A stretch of 64,000 bases of DNA from CAZFDT01 sp964518335 (GCA_964518335.1 CAZFDT010000007.1:48368-112367), one strand, 5' to 3'; positions 7,950-16,316 are shown, numbered from the stretch's first letter. Program-made: numbers and translations. The notes: generated by a model from the sequence alone, not told the origin.

Positions 7950-9116
7950 ATGTCGTATCGCAGTGCGTATCGTTGGCGTTGGACGTGGCGGATCGCGGTG
8001 GTGCTGGCGGTGTGGGTGCTGGCGGCGGCGCTCTTGCCCCAGCCGCAGTCGCAGGCTCGCATCGGCGACGGCGTTCACCCGATCATCGTCGGCGGGTTCA
8101 AGTACATGAGCAACGCCTCCTGCGCCGGCGGGGGCTGCCACGGCGATCCCGAGCCCAAGGAGCAGTCGGGCCAGTGGATCGGCGACGAGAACAACGTCTG
8201 GGCCGAGAAGGACCCGCACGCGCACGGCTTCGCCACGCTCAAAGACGCCGCGTCCAAGGCGATGGCGGACAAGCTGGGCATCGCCGATGCGACGGCGTCG
8301 AGCCGATGCCTGACCTGTCACGCCATGGACGTGCCCGCGCCGCAGCGCGGCGAGTTGTTCGCCTTCGAGGATGCGGTGGGTTGCGAGTCGTGCCACGGGC
8401 CGGGCGAGAAGTATCTCAACCCGCACGCCGAGGCAGGCTGGACCGCCGCCAAGCGCAAGGAGTTGGGCAGCGCCGGGCTGTTCAAGCAATTCGCCCTGGT
8501 GGACACCAGCGATGTCGCGGCACGGGCGACGACGTGCGTGGCCTGCCACCTGCAGATCGACAAGGACATGATCGACGCGGGCCATCCGCCGCTGGAGTTC
8601 GAGCTGTACGCCTACAACTACTACATCAGCAAGAAGGGCAAGGAATTCGCCACGCACTGGACCGAGCCGACGGGCCAGATGCAGGACGCGCGGCTGTGGG
8701 CGGTGGGTCAGGCCGCGGCGCTGGCGGCGGCGGACAAGCAGCTTGCCGACTGGAAGGCCAAGGGCTGGGACACGGCGTCGGCGCAGTCGCTGCGTGATCT
8801 GTACGCGGCGTCGGCGGCGGTGGCGAAGAAACACTTCGGCGCCGACACGGCGACGGCGTTGAGCAAGGCCGAATACACCCCCGCCAAGGCCGCCGCCGCT
8901 GCAGTGGACCTGGCGGCCCTGGCGCCCAAGGCCGCCGACGGCATCCAGCGCCGCATCGTCGGCTTCGGCGTCACCGCCCTGGGCGCCGCCACGTTCGACG
9001 GCAAAGGCGCCGACGTCCCCGACGCCTTCTGGGAGGCCTATGCCACCGCCACCACCGGCGAAGGCGGCGACGCCTACCTCGCCGCGGTGAAGCAGATGGC
9101 CGACCTGGCGCAATAG
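7950..9116 (+). CDS. Multiheme c-type cytochrome (cytochrome c-554-like)
   Basis: The 388-residue exported protein has a signal anchor or signal peptide at residues 13-30 (RIAVVLAVWVLAAALLP). Four heme-binding sites are visible: CAGGGCH at 58-64 (an unusual CX4CH spacing), CLTCH at 120-124, CESCH at 145-149 and CVACH at 196-200. The arrangement (EPKEQSGQWI, then DPHAHGFATLKD, then CHAMDV and CHGPGEKY) matches the cytochrome c-554 domain. After the last heme comes a helical Ala/Lys-rich region of about 170 residues without hemes. The function is periplasmic electron transfer; the partner is unknown. The gene is followed by a paired-hairpin repeat and then the NDH-2-like gene on the same strand. 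Confidence 0.88.
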   Translation: MSYRSAYRWRWTWRIAVVLAVWVLAAALLPQPQSQARIGDGVHPIIVGGFKYMSNASCAGGGCHGDPEPKEQSGQWIGDENNVWAEKDPHAHGFATLKDAASKAMADKLGIADATASSRCLTCHAMDVPAPQRGELFAFEDAVGCESCHGPGEKYLNPHAEAGWTAAKRKELGSAGLFKQFALVDTSDVAARATTCVACHLQIDKDMIDAGHPPLEFELYAYNYYISKKGKEFATHWTEPTGQMQDARLWAVGQAAALAAADKQLADWKAKGWDTASAQSLRDLYAASAAVAKKHFGADTATALSKAEYTPAKAAAAAVDLAALAPKAADGIQRRIVGFGVTALGAATFDGKGADVPDAFWEAYATATTGEGGDAYLAAVKQMADLAQ

Positions 9117-9121
9117 TCCCG

Positions 9122-9211
9122 CCACGCCGGACCTGAGTCTTCGAAGGTCCGGATCGGCCACGTCGATCGCCGCACGACATCCGGGGCTTCGAAGACTCAG
9201 CCCCGGCGTGG
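9122..9211. repeat. Paired-hairpin palindromic element
   Basis: Two arms of about 31 nt (9122-9152 and 9181-9211) are near-perfect reverse complements. Each arm is itself a hairpin with a 7-bp stem: CCGGACC/GGTCCGG in the left arm and CCGGGGC/GCCCCGG in the right. The stem pairs differ between arms but keep pairing, while the loops (TGAGTCTTCGAA and its complement) are identical. This resembles REP/BIME units. It may also end transcription of the cytochrome gene. Confidence 0.75.
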
Positions 9212-9226
9212 AAGCCCTGGAACGTC

Positions 9227-10906
9227 ATGTCTCGTCAATCGACCAAAGTCGTGATCCTCGGCGGCGGGTTCGCCGGCGTCTATGTCGCGCGGCGGCTGCT
9301 GCAGTTGGCCAAGGCCGACGACGGGCCCGACTCCCTGGGACTGCAGGTCCACCTGGTCAACCGCGAGAACTACATGGTCTTCCAGCCCATGCTCGCCGAG
9401 GTGCTCGGCGGCAGTGTCGGCGTCGCCGACACCGTCACGCCCCTGCGCCGCCTCCTCCCCGGCGCCAAGCTCTACATCCGCGACGTCGAAAGTGTCGATC
9501 TGGCGGCCAAGACCGTCACCTGCTCGCCCGGCTTCCGCCCCAGGCCGCTCGTGCTGCCCTACGACCACCTCGTGCTGACGCTGGGCAACGTCACCGACTT
9601 CCGCGGCATGCGCGGGCTGGCCGAGCATGCTTTTCCCTTCAAGACGCTGGGCGACGCGCTGGCGATCCGCAACCACGTGATCCGCGTGCTGGAGGAGGCC
9701 GCCGCCGAGACCGACGGCGATTTCCGCCAGCAACTGCTGACGTTCGTCGTCGCCGGGGGCGGGTTCAGCGGCGTCGAGGCCATGGCCGAGTTGCACGACT
9801 TCGTGCGCCGCTCGCTCAAGAGCTACGCCATCGACCCGGTCGAGTGCCGCTTCGTCCTATTGCACTCGCGTGACCGCATCCTGCCGGAGCTGGACCCGGC
9901 GCTGGGCGACTGGGCCGGCCGGTTGCTGCAGGAGCGCGGCGTCGAGGTCAAGTTCAACTCGCGCCTCGCCGCCGCCACCGCCGACGAGGCCATCCTCGCC
10001 GACAAGTCGCGCATCTGCACCCGCACGCTCATCTCCACCGTCCCGGCCCACCCCAACCCCGTCATCGACGCGCTGCAGTTGCCCAAGGACGGCGGCAAGC
10101 TGCTCGTCGATAGCGCCTGCCGCGTCAAGGACACCGCCCATGTCTGGGCCCTGGGCGACTGCGCCCTGGTGCCACTGCCCTCCCAGGGCGACAAGCCGCG
10201 CTTCGCGCCGCCCACCGCCCAGCACGCCATCCGCGAAGCGACGCTCTGCGCCGACAACATCGTCGCCGTCGCCCGCGGCAAGCCGACGCGCGTGTTCGAT
10301 TTCGGCGGCCTGGGCACACTGGCCGCGCTGGGCCACCAGAAAGGCGTGGGCCAGGTCTTCGGCGTGAAGATCTCCGGCCTGCTCGCCTGGTTCGTCTGGC
10401 GCTCAGTCTATTGGGCCAAGCTCCCCGGCTTCTACAGCCGCATGCGCGTCGGCCTGTCGTGGCTGCTGCACCTGCTCTTCCCGCCCGACCTCACCCAGCT
10501 CAAGCTCGCGCCCACCAGCGGCATCGACCGCGAGCACTTCGAGCCCGGCGAGACCGTCTTCGAGCAGGGCGACCTGGGCGACCGCGTGTATATCATCGTC
10601 AGCGGTAAAGCGGCCGTGATCCGCCCCGCCCCCGGAAATGCCCCCGGAAGTCCCCCCGGCAGCGGCCAGCCCGAGCAGGTCCTGGCCGAGTTGGGCCCAG
10701 GCCAGTATTTCGGCGAAATGGCGCTGCTCCGTCGCCATCCTCGCGCCGCCACCGTCCGTTGCGTCGAGCCCATGGACGTGCTGTCCATCGCCAAGGGCGA
10801 GTTCCAGGCGCTCGTCACCAGCCTCGCCGACCTGCGCGAGGGCTTTGAAGCCACCGCCAAAGCGCGCGAGCAGGAAGCGGCCCGCCAGGGCCTGCCGGTG
10901 CGATGA
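9227..10906 (+). CDS. NDH-2-like FAD/NAD(P) oxidoreductase fused to a cyclic-nucleotide-binding domain
   Basis: The protein has 559 residues. The N-terminal part (1-410) is a type II NADH dehydrogenase-like flavoprotein: FAD-binding VVILGGGFAGVYVARRLL at 8-25, second dinucleotide fold FVVAGGGFSGVEAMAEL near 172, ALGDCALVPLP near 304, and a hydrophobic/amphipathic C-terminal segment (GLLAWFVWRSVYWAKLPGF) that would attach it to the membrane. After about residue 430 a cNMP-binding domain begins (FEPGETVFEQGDLGDRVYIIVSG), with the phosphate-binding cassette FGEMALLRRHPRAATVR intact, including the Arg. NDH-2 passes electrons from NADH to quinone without pumping protons. The fusion implies direct control by cAMP, cGMP or a similar nucleotide, which is an inference. 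Confidence 0.87.
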   Translation: MSRQSTKVVILGGGFAGVYVARRLLQLAKADDGPDSLGLQVHLVNRENYMVFQPMLAEVLGGSVGVADTVTPLRRLLPGAKLYIRDVESVDLAAKTVTCSPGFRPRPLVLPYDHLVLTLGNVTDFRGMRGLAEHAFPFKTLGDALAIRNHVIRVLEEAAAETDGDFRQQLLTFVVAGGGFSGVEAMAELHDFVRRSLKSYAIDPVECRFVLLHSRDRILPELDPALGDWAGRLLQERGVEVKFNSRLAAATADEAILADKSRICTRTLISTVPAHPNPVIDALQLPKDGGKLLVDSACRVKDTAHVWALGDCALVPLPSQGDKPRFAPPTAQHAIREATLCADNIVAVARGKPTRVFDFGGLGTLAALGHQKGVGQVFGVKISGLLAWFVWRSVYWAKLPGFYSRMRVGLSWLLHLLFPPDLTQLKLAPTSGIDREHFEPGETVFEQGDLGDRVYIIVSGKAAVIRPAPGNAPGSPPGSGQPEQVLAELGPGQYFGEMALLRRHPRAATVRCVEPMDVLSIAKGEFQALVTSLADLREGFEATAKAREQEAARQGLPVR

Positions 10907-11004
10907 GCGGACGCAGGCGTGCGCGCACCCGCGCCGCTGCCCCAGGGCGGAGCCACGGCTGGCTTTGACACGAGTATCAGCGTGGCCACACGCGGCCCTG
11001 ACGT

Positions 11005-11033
11005 TTGCTCGGGGGCGGGGTTCGGGGTATTCT
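11005..11033 (+). promoter_or_regulatory. Candidate rpsA promoter
   Basis: TTGCTC at 11005-11010 and TATTCT at 11028-11033 are separated by 17 nt. This would give rpsA a leader of about 170 nt with the weak Shine-Dalgarno AAGGAA at 11191-11196. The rest of the 303-nt gap 10907-11209 has no gene that I can see. A long leader fits ribosomal-protein autoregulation, but no S1 operator can be recognised. Confidence 0.35.
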
Positions 11034-11209
11034 GCCCGGTTCACCCTCGACCCGGTGGATGCTGCGCGTGCGCGTGGCGGCGGGTCGATGGCGTCACAAC
11101 TTGACGCTGGTGATGTGCAGGCGGCCCCGAGCCTTGGGCCGCGACCCGCTGTTGCCGACTCGTGTGGAGTCGGCCGGGTAAACCGGATCGAAGGAATCCT
11201 TTTCCTCTC

Positions 11210-12991
11210 ATGGTCAACAAGAATCTGATTGCAACGCTGGATGTGGATGATGTTTTGGCGACGCAGATGGTCGCCGATGCCTACGGTCAGGCGGTCGCCG
11301 ACGGCGACATGGAGAGCCTGATCTCCGACAAGGTGGCCGACCTCAAGCCCCAGTCGATTCTCAAGGGCAAGATCATCGGCAAGGCGGGCGATGACTTCCT
11401 CGTGGAGATCGGGCTCAAGAGCGAGGGCATCCTCCAGCGCGGCGAGTTCGACAGCCCCGAGGAAGTCGAGGTCGGCGACACCGTCGAGGTGCTGCTGGAG
11501 GAGATCGAGGGCGGCACGGGGAACCTGAGCATCTCCAAGCGCAAGGCCGACCGCATCCGCGGCTGGGAGAACATCGTCACGACCAAGCAGGAAGGCGACG
11601 AGGTCCACGGTCGGGTGATGCGCAAGATCAAGGGCGGGCTGCTGGTGGACATCGGCGTGCCGGTGTTCCTGCCGGCGTCGCAGGTGGATATCCGCCGCCC
11701 CGCCGACATCGGCATCTACATCGGCAAGGACGTGGCCGCGGCGATCCTCAAGATCGACACCGAGCGTCGCAACATCGTCATCAGCCGCCGCAAGCTGCTG
11801 GAGGAGCAGCGGGCCGAGGCGCGCAAGAAGCTGCTGGAAACGCTGCAGGTGGGCGACATCGTCACCGGCGCGGTCAAGAACATCGCCGACTTCGGCGCGT
11901 TCGTGGACCTGGGCGGGATCGACGGCCTGCTGCACATCACCGACATGTCCTGGGGCCGCATCAACCACCCTGCCGACATGCTCAAGATCGACCAGAAGGT
12001 CGAGGTCAAGGTCCTCAACATCGACCGCGACAAGGAGAAGATCGCGCTGGGCCTCAAGCAGAAAGATGCTTCGCCCTGGGAAGACATCGAGAAGAAGTAC
12101 CCCGCCAATACACGCCTGCGCGGGCAGGTCACCAACATCATGTCCTACGGCGCGTTCGTCAAGCTCGAAGAGGGCGTCGAGGGCCTCGTCCACATCAGCG
12201 AGATGTCGTGGACCCGTCGCATCAACCACCCGTCCGAACTCGTCTCGATCGGCGAAGAGGTCGAAGTGGTCGTGCTCGATATCAACAAGGACAAGCAGGA
12301 AATCAGCCTGGGCATGAAGCAGACCGAGGTCAATCCGTGGGACCTGGTCGCCGAGAAGTATCCCCCCGGCACGGTGGTCGATGGCAAGGTGCGCAACCTC
12401 GCCAGCTACGGCGCGTTCGTCGAGATCGAGCCGGGCATCGACGGCCTGCTGCACGTCAGCGACCTGTCGTGGACCAAGAAGCTCACGCACCCCAACGAAC
12501 TGCTCAAGAAGGGCGACCAGATCAAGTGCGTCGTCCTCGAGGTGGACCAGGAGAAGCAGCGCGTTGCACTTGGCCTCAAACAGATGAGCGAGGACCCGTG
12601 GTCCGAGGCGATCCCGACGCACTACCAGCCGGGCATGATCGTCAAGGGCAAGGTCACCAAGATCACCAACTTCGGCGTGTTCGTCGAACTCGAAGACGAC
12701 CTCGAAGGCCTGCTGCACATCAGCGAACTGGCGGACCACAAGGTCGATAACCCCCAGGACGTGGTCAAGCAGAACGAGGAAGTCGAGGTCAAGATCCTCC
12801 GCGTCGATATCGACGAGCGGAAGATCGGCCTGTCACTCAAGCGAGCGCAGTGGACCGCCGAGCAGGAGACGGCCTCGACGCGCAAGAGCGGCGCCACGGC
12901 CGCCCCGTCGCGCGGCGGCATGGACAGCCACGGCGCCCTGGGCACCGACAAGATCACCTTCGGCCAGGGCGGCGCGAAGGTCGGCGAGTAA
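11210..12991 (+). CDS. rpsA: 30S ribosomal protein S1
   Basis: The 593-residue protein is ribosomal S1, which binds mRNA and helps it onto the 30S subunit. Six S1/OB-fold repeats occur in order, starting at about residues 50 (LKGKIIGKAGDDFLVEIG), 135 (VHGRVMRKIKGGLLVDIG), 220 (VTGAVKNIADFGAFVDLG), 305 (LRGQVTNIMSYGAFVKLE), 390 (VDGKVRNLASYGAFVEIE) and 480 (VKGKVTKITNFGVFVELE). Repeats 3-6 have the canonical GAFV and HIS-type cores. Repeats 1-2 are divergent, as in other S1 proteins that bind the ribosome through them. ATG 11210 was chosen because the frame upstream is GC-rich noise. A perfect 30-nt palindrome follows as terminator. Confidence 0.95.
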   Translation: MVNKNLIATLDVDDVLATQMVADAYGQAVADGDMESLISDKVADLKPQSILKGKIIGKAGDDFLVEIGLKSEGILQRGEFDSPEEVEVGDTVEVLLEEIEGGTGNLSISKRKADRIRGWENIVTTKQEGDEVHGRVMRKIKGGLLVDIGVPVFLPASQVDIRRPADIGIYIGKDVAAAILKIDTERRNIVISRRKLLEEQRAEARKKLLETLQVGDIVTGAVKNIADFGAFVDLGGIDGLLHITDMSWGRINHPADMLKIDQKVEVKVLNIDRDKEKIALGLKQKDASPWEDIEKKYPANTRLRGQVTNIMSYGAFVKLEEGVEGLVHISEMSWTRRINHPSELVSIGEEVEVVVLDINKDKQEISLGMKQTEVNPWDLVAEKYPPGTVVDGKVRNLASYGAFVEIEPGIDGLLHVSDLSWTKKLTHPNELLKKGDQIKCVVLEVDQEKQRVALGLKQMSEDPWSEAIPTHYQPGMIVKGKVTKITNFGVFVELEDDLEGLLHISELADHKVDNPQDVVKQNEEVEVKILRVDIDERKIGLSLKRAQWTAEQETASTRKSGATAAPSRGGMDSHGALGTDKITFGQGGAKVGE

Positions 12992-13022
12992 TTCGTCCAG
13001 AGCGATCTCCCGATGAAATGAT

Positions 13023-13052
13023 GAATCCCACGGACGGCCGTCCGTGGGATTC
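13023..13052 (+). terminator. rpsA terminator hairpin
   Basis: This is a perfect 30-nt palindrome (15-nt arms meeting at GG/CC, arm start GAATCCCACGGACGG) followed by TTTCATTT. It lies 31 nt after the rpsA stop and is a likely intrinsic terminator. Confidence 0.8.
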
Positions 13053-13108
13053 TTTCATTTCGTCGGCGACAAGTGTTGGAGGAAATGCACGGCGGAAAGG
13101 CTCCCCGG

Positions 13109-13333
13109 TCAGGCCCGTTGCAAGACGGGATGATCGCTCTGAGCGGCGGCATACTCCAAGGCAGCACGGATGTCGTCGGCTTCGAGGTAGGGGTAGTCGG
13201 CGAGGATCTCCGACTCGGGCACAGCGGCGGCGAGCAGGTCGAGAATGTCCTTGACGCGGACGCGCAAGCCACGGATGCACGGGCGGCCGCCGCACTGGTT
13301 GGGGTTGACCGTGATGCGATCGAGGTGGCTCAT
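13109..13333 (-). CDS. DUF433 domain protein
   Basis: The 74-residue protein is a full DUF433 domain: ITVNPNQCGGRPCIRGLRVRVKDILDLLAAAVPESEILADYPYLEADDIRAAL, with the signature NPxxxxGxPxIxGxRxxV. DUF433 proteins have a winged-helix-like fold and often act as antitoxins beside PIN-type toxins. No PIN gene is adjacent here; the neighbour is a PLD-like gene 26 nt upstream on the same strand. It could be an orphan antitoxin or a small regulator. Confidence 0.8.
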   Translation of the reverse strand: MSHLDRITVNPNQCGGRPCIRGLRVRVKDILDLLAAAVPESEILADYPYLEADDIRAALEYAAAQSDHPVLQRA

Positions 13334-13341
13334 AGCTCAAT

Positions 13342-13347
13342 ATGATA
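13342..13347 (-). promoter_or_regulatory. Putative -10 box (TATCAT), leaderless-type
   Basis: On the minus strand GATATCAT ends 8 nt before the DUF433 start codon. The box lies between the PLD-like gene end and the DUF433 start. The same GATATCAT string precedes lutA. Confidence 0.4.
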
Positions 13348-13359
13348 TCCAGCCGCTGG

Positions 13360-13923
13360 TCATGCCGCATGAAGCCGCGGCTCTTCGAGCGGGACGGGGC
13401 AGACGTCGCGGCGGCCGCAGCCGTTGCAGTGGGCCCCTTCCCAGATCGCGTCGAAGTAGGCCGACGCCGCGTCGATCAGGTCAGGCGAGCGGGTCCACAT
13501 GCCCATCTCGAAGTTGCGGCGCGTCGGGCCCTTGGCGCCCAGCCCCGCGCCGGTGAGGTTGGCCGAGCCCACGTACATGCTCGCCGCATCGACGATCACG
13601 ACCTTGGCGTGCAGGCGCGGGCAGCGCCGGATGACCAGACGCGGCGGCAGCCCGCCCTTGACCTTGCGCAGCTCCTCCAGCGCCGCGCCGCTGGGCACGC
13701 CGGCGTGAAGGATGCGGATTTCCACGCCCTGCCTGGCCAGCTTCACCAGGTGCGCAATGATCGACGGCGCGCGACGGGACTTACTTCCGGGCGTGGGCAC
13801 GAGCATCGCCTTGAAGTCGGCGGTGGAGATCGCCAGGCTCGACGTGGCCTTGAGCATGCCCGCCACGACCACACGGTCGAGGTGCTCGGCGTCCACCACC
13901 AGTTCGCAGGGGGCGTGTGGCAT
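13360..13923 (-). CDS. Phospholipase D-like protein with a single HKD motif
   Basis: The 187-residue protein has one PLD-type motif (HAKVVIVDAASMYVGSANLTGAG at about residues 105-127; H, K, D and the following G-S-x-N are all present). Single-HKD PLD proteins work as dimers and include nucleases, such as the Nuc and BfiL types, as well as lipases. The C-terminus ends in a Cys-containing segment (HCNGCGRRDVCPVP), perhaps a metal-binding or disulfide element. There is no signal peptide, so it is probably cytoplasmic. It starts 7 nt after the CapD-like gene on the same strand and precedes the DUF433 gene. The substrate is unknown. Confidence 0.75.
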   Translation of the reverse strand: MPHAPCELVVDAEHLDRVVVAGMLKATSSLAISTADFKAMLVPTPGSKSRRAPSIIAHLVKLARQGVEIRILHAGVPSGAALEELRKVKGGLPPRLVIRRCPRLHAKVVIVDAASMYVGSANLTGAGLGAKGPTRRNFEMGMWTRSPDLIDAASAYFDAIWEGAHCNGCGRRDVCPVPLEEPRLHAA

Positions 13924-13930
13924 GGCGGCC

Positions 13931-15439
13931 TCACCCGGCCGCGGCCGCGACCATCTCGGGGATCGATGCCCGCAGCGCTGTGACGATCGCTTCGCGCGAG
14001 GCGTGCTGCCACGGATGGCCCGACCCGTGGTGATGGCGCAGGCGGTCGAAGGTGTCGCTGAGTTGCTGGATGTGCGCCGGCGTCGGCGGCGTGGTGCGCC
14101 ACAGACGGATCGACTCGTGCGGCGTGGTGAGCATGTCCTCGCTGCCGTAGGCCAGTTCCTCGTAGAGCTTTTCGCCCGGCCGCACGCCCGTGATGCGAAT
14201 CGGCACGTCCACGTCGGGCTCCAGTCCCAGGGAGCGCACGTAGCGGTGGGCCAGGTCGATGATCCGCACCGGCTGGCCCATGTCGAGCAGAAAGACCTCG
14301 CCGCCGCTGCAGAACGCGGCGCTTTGCAGCACCAGGCCCGCCGCTTCGGGAATGGTCATGAAGTACCGCTGCATGTCCGGGTGGGTCACGGTCACCGGCT
14401 CGCCGCGGGCGATCTGCTGCGACCAGATGGGCAGCACGCTGCAGGCCGACCCCAGCACGTTGCCGAAGCGCACCATGCAGAAGCGCGTGTGCGAGTGAGC
14501 ATTGAGGTGCTGAATGTAAAGCTCGGCCAGGCGCTTGCTGGCGCCCATCACGCTCGACGGGTTCACCGCCTTGTCGGTGGAGATCATGACGAAGCACTCG
14601 CCCCCCGCGGCGGCGAAGGCGTCGGCGATGGCGCGCGTGCCGTAGAAGTTGTTCTCGATGGCCTCGGCGGGGTGATCCTCCATCATGGGCACGTGTTTGT
14701 GCGCGGCGGCGTGGAAAAGCACCTGAGGCTCATGCCGACCCACCACCGTCGCCGTGCGCGTCGCGTGCGTGACGTCGTGGAGCACGGCGGCGCGGGGCAC
14801 GTCCGGGTGCAGCCGGGCGATCTCGCGGTCGATCTCGAACAGGGCGTTTTCGGCGCGCTCCAGCAGCACAAGCCGGCCCGGCGCGAAGCGCGCGACAATG
14901 CGGGCGATCTCCGACCCGATCGACCCGCCTGCCCCCGTGATCATGACCGTTCTGCCGGCGATGGTGCGGGCGATGGCGTCCTCGTCGAGCGGGCGAGCCT
15001 GTCGATCGATGAGGCGGGCCAAGTCCACCGGCGAGGCGGCGGCCGCGGTCTGCCCCAGCCTCCCGGCGAGTTGGTCGGCCAAGGGCGGCATCCAGCGCCA
15101 CGCCACACCGGCCCGATCCAGCGTGTCGGCGACGGCCTGGCGCACCAGCGTCATCGCCGCGGGCAGGCAGATCAGCGCCAGGTCCACCCGTTGGCGGGTC
15201 AGGACGGTGGGCAGGTCGTCAATGCCGCCGAGGACGGGCGTGGCTGGCACATCCACCGGGGCCAGGCTCTTGGCCAGCACGCAGCCCAGGACCACAGGGC
15301 TGTCCGGGTGAGCTGCCAGCAGCAGGTGCAGTTGTTGAACCGTCGCCGGGGTGCCCACCAGAATCGCCCGGCCTCGCCCGCGGCGCGGCGGCCGGCTGGC
15401 GGGAGGGCTCGGCTGCAGACGCATCGCCAGACGGGTCAT
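13931..15439 (-). CDS. CapD/FlaA1-like nucleotide-sugar dehydratase/epimerase without membrane segments
   Basis: The 502-residue protein has a C-terminal extended short-chain dehydrogenase domain (about 165-480). The NAD(P) loop is VMITGAGGSIGSEIARI, and the active-site stretch STDKAVNPSSVMGASKR has the Met-for-Tyr replacement typical of CapD/WbpM 4,6-dehydratases of UDP-GlcNAc. Residues 20-160 form a Rossmann/CoA-binding-like domain (AILVGTPATVQQL). The four N-terminal membrane helices usual in CapD/WbpM proteins of 600 or more residues are absent. It probably makes modified amino-sugars for surface polysaccharide or protein glycosylation. The genes after it on the strand (PLD-like, DUF433) do not obviously belong to the same path. 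Confidence 0.85.
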   Translation of the reverse strand: MTRLAMRLQPSPPASRPPRRGRGRAILVGTPATVQQLHLLLAAHPDSPVVLGCVLAKSLAPVDVPATPVLGGIDDLPTVLTRQRVDLALICLPAAMTLVRQAVADTLDRAGVAWRWMPPLADQLAGRLGQTAAAASPVDLARLIDRQARPLDEDAIARTIAGRTVMITGAGGSIGSEIARIVARFAPGRLVLLERAENALFEIDREIARLHPDVPRAAVLHDVTHATRTATVVGRHEPQVLFHAAAHKHVPMMEDHPAEAIENNFYGTRAIADAFAAAGGECFVMISTDKAVNPSSVMGASKRLAELYIQHLNAHSHTRFCMVRFGNVLGSACSVLPIWSQQIARGEPVTVTHPDMQRYFMTIPEAAGLVLQSAAFCSGGEVFLLDMGQPVRIIDLAHRYVRSLGLEPDVDVPIRITGVRPGEKLYEELAYGSEDMLTTPHESIRLWRTTPPTPAHIQQLSDTFDRLRHHHGSGHPWQHASREAIVTALRASIPEMVAAAAG

Positions 15440-15579
15440 GACACCTTTATCGGCACCGCCGCCGACCCGGCATGACGATTGTGCGGTTTGTGGGGTGTGT
15501 GACGTAAAGCACGCCCCCTGCGGCGACGATACCTAAATCCGTCGGCGGACCGAACGCCGCCGCCACTGGAGACGCAGGC

Positions 15580-15966
15580 ATGTCTTTCTCCTTCACGGGC
15601 ACGGCCGAAGCACGACACACCCCTCGCCTCAAACTCCCGGCCATGTACACCCTGCTCCGCATCAAGCCCCGCGGCGCCGAACGCTTCAAGTGGACCGGCC
15701 ACATCTACGACATCAGCACCAGCGGCATGCGCTTCGAGATGGACACCGACCTGCCGGCAGGGACCGAAATCGAAGTGAGGGCCATGCTTCCGGGAGCCAC
15801 CCCCACCACCGTCACCGCCGCCGGCCGCATCGTCCGCCTCCACGACGACGACCCCGCCTATCCCCCCGTTCGCATGGCCATGACCTTCGACGCCTTCAGT
15901 CACCCCATCGACCGCCAGAAGCTCGCCGACTACCTCACCGACCGCGGCCTGCGCCTTGCGGCGTGA
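15580..15966 (+). CDS. PilZ domain protein
   Basis: The protein has 128 residues. PilZ domains bind cyclic di-GMP through an RxxxR segment and a (D/N)xSxxG motif. Here the second motif is clear (YDISTSGMRFEM at about residues 45-56), while the first is weak (EARHTPRLKLPA near residue 10 gives R-x3-R). The rest (EVRAMLPGATPTTVTAAGRIVRLHDDDP, PVRMAMTFDAF) fits the PilZ beta barrel. No effector domain is attached, so it is a stand-alone c-di-GMP adaptor if it binds at all. It is transcribed away from the CapD-like gene. Confidence 0.8.
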   Translation: MSFSFTGTAEARHTPRLKLPAMYTLLRIKPRGAERFKWTGHIYDISTSGMRFEMDTDLPAGTEIEVRAMLPGATPTTVTAAGRIVRLHDDDPAYPPVRMAMTFDAFSHPIDRQKLADYLTDRGLRLAA

Positions 15967-16280
15967 GCCAGCGCGATCGCTCTGGCCTCCGCATCAGCCG
16001 GGCCCATCCAAACCGTTAGTCGGAATCACTGGGTTTTTACCTTCACCAGGCGATGCGCCGGCCAATGTGGCAATGGCCCTCTCGGGCCAGGCCTGACGCC
16101 TGATGTCTCACGTCGGATGTGAAGCCAAACCACTGCATGCGACGCGTTCCCATTGACTTGCTGCTTCTGATCCCTGGTTCCTCAACCCGGCGTTCTCTCC
16201 CTTCCACTGCAATCCTATTTTACCCCGCGCCCCGGCCGCGCATAGTCTCGCCGGTGAATTATTCCGCATCGCGCCCCGAC

Positions 16281-16305
16281 GCGCGGCGGCACGCCGCGGC
16301 TCGCT
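16281..16305 (+). repeat. REP palindrome, upstream copy
   Basis: This 25-nt unit begins GCGCGGCGGCACGCCGCGG and ends CTCGCT. It contains a 7-bp hairpin (CGCGGCG/CGCCGCG, loop GCA). The identical sequence recurs in the same orientation at 16872-16896, after the transposase gene. Confidence 0.9.
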
Positions 16306-16310
16306 ATCAT
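16305..16310 (+). promoter_or_regulatory. Putative -10 box (TATCAT) of the RAYT gene
   Basis: GCTATCAT directly abuts the REP unit and ends 6 nt before ATG 16317. This couples the repeat to the promoter of the transposase gene. Confidence 0.4.
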
Positions 16311-16316
16311 GCGGCC

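Larger units (their letters stand above)
15967..16316. other. 350-nt intergenic region before the RAYT gene
   Basis: No gene is seen. The open frame of the transposase extends about 200 nt upstream, but that part has no homology. Small hairpins (TGGCCC/GGGCCA at 16074-16089, CAGGC/GCCTG at 16088-16102), a REP palindrome and a -10-like box occur here. Confidence 0.6.

Noticed and set aside
16119..16316. N-terminal extension of the RAYT protein
   Set aside because: The 66 residues are low-complexity and cross a REP palindrome. Homology and the -10 box point to ATG 16317.
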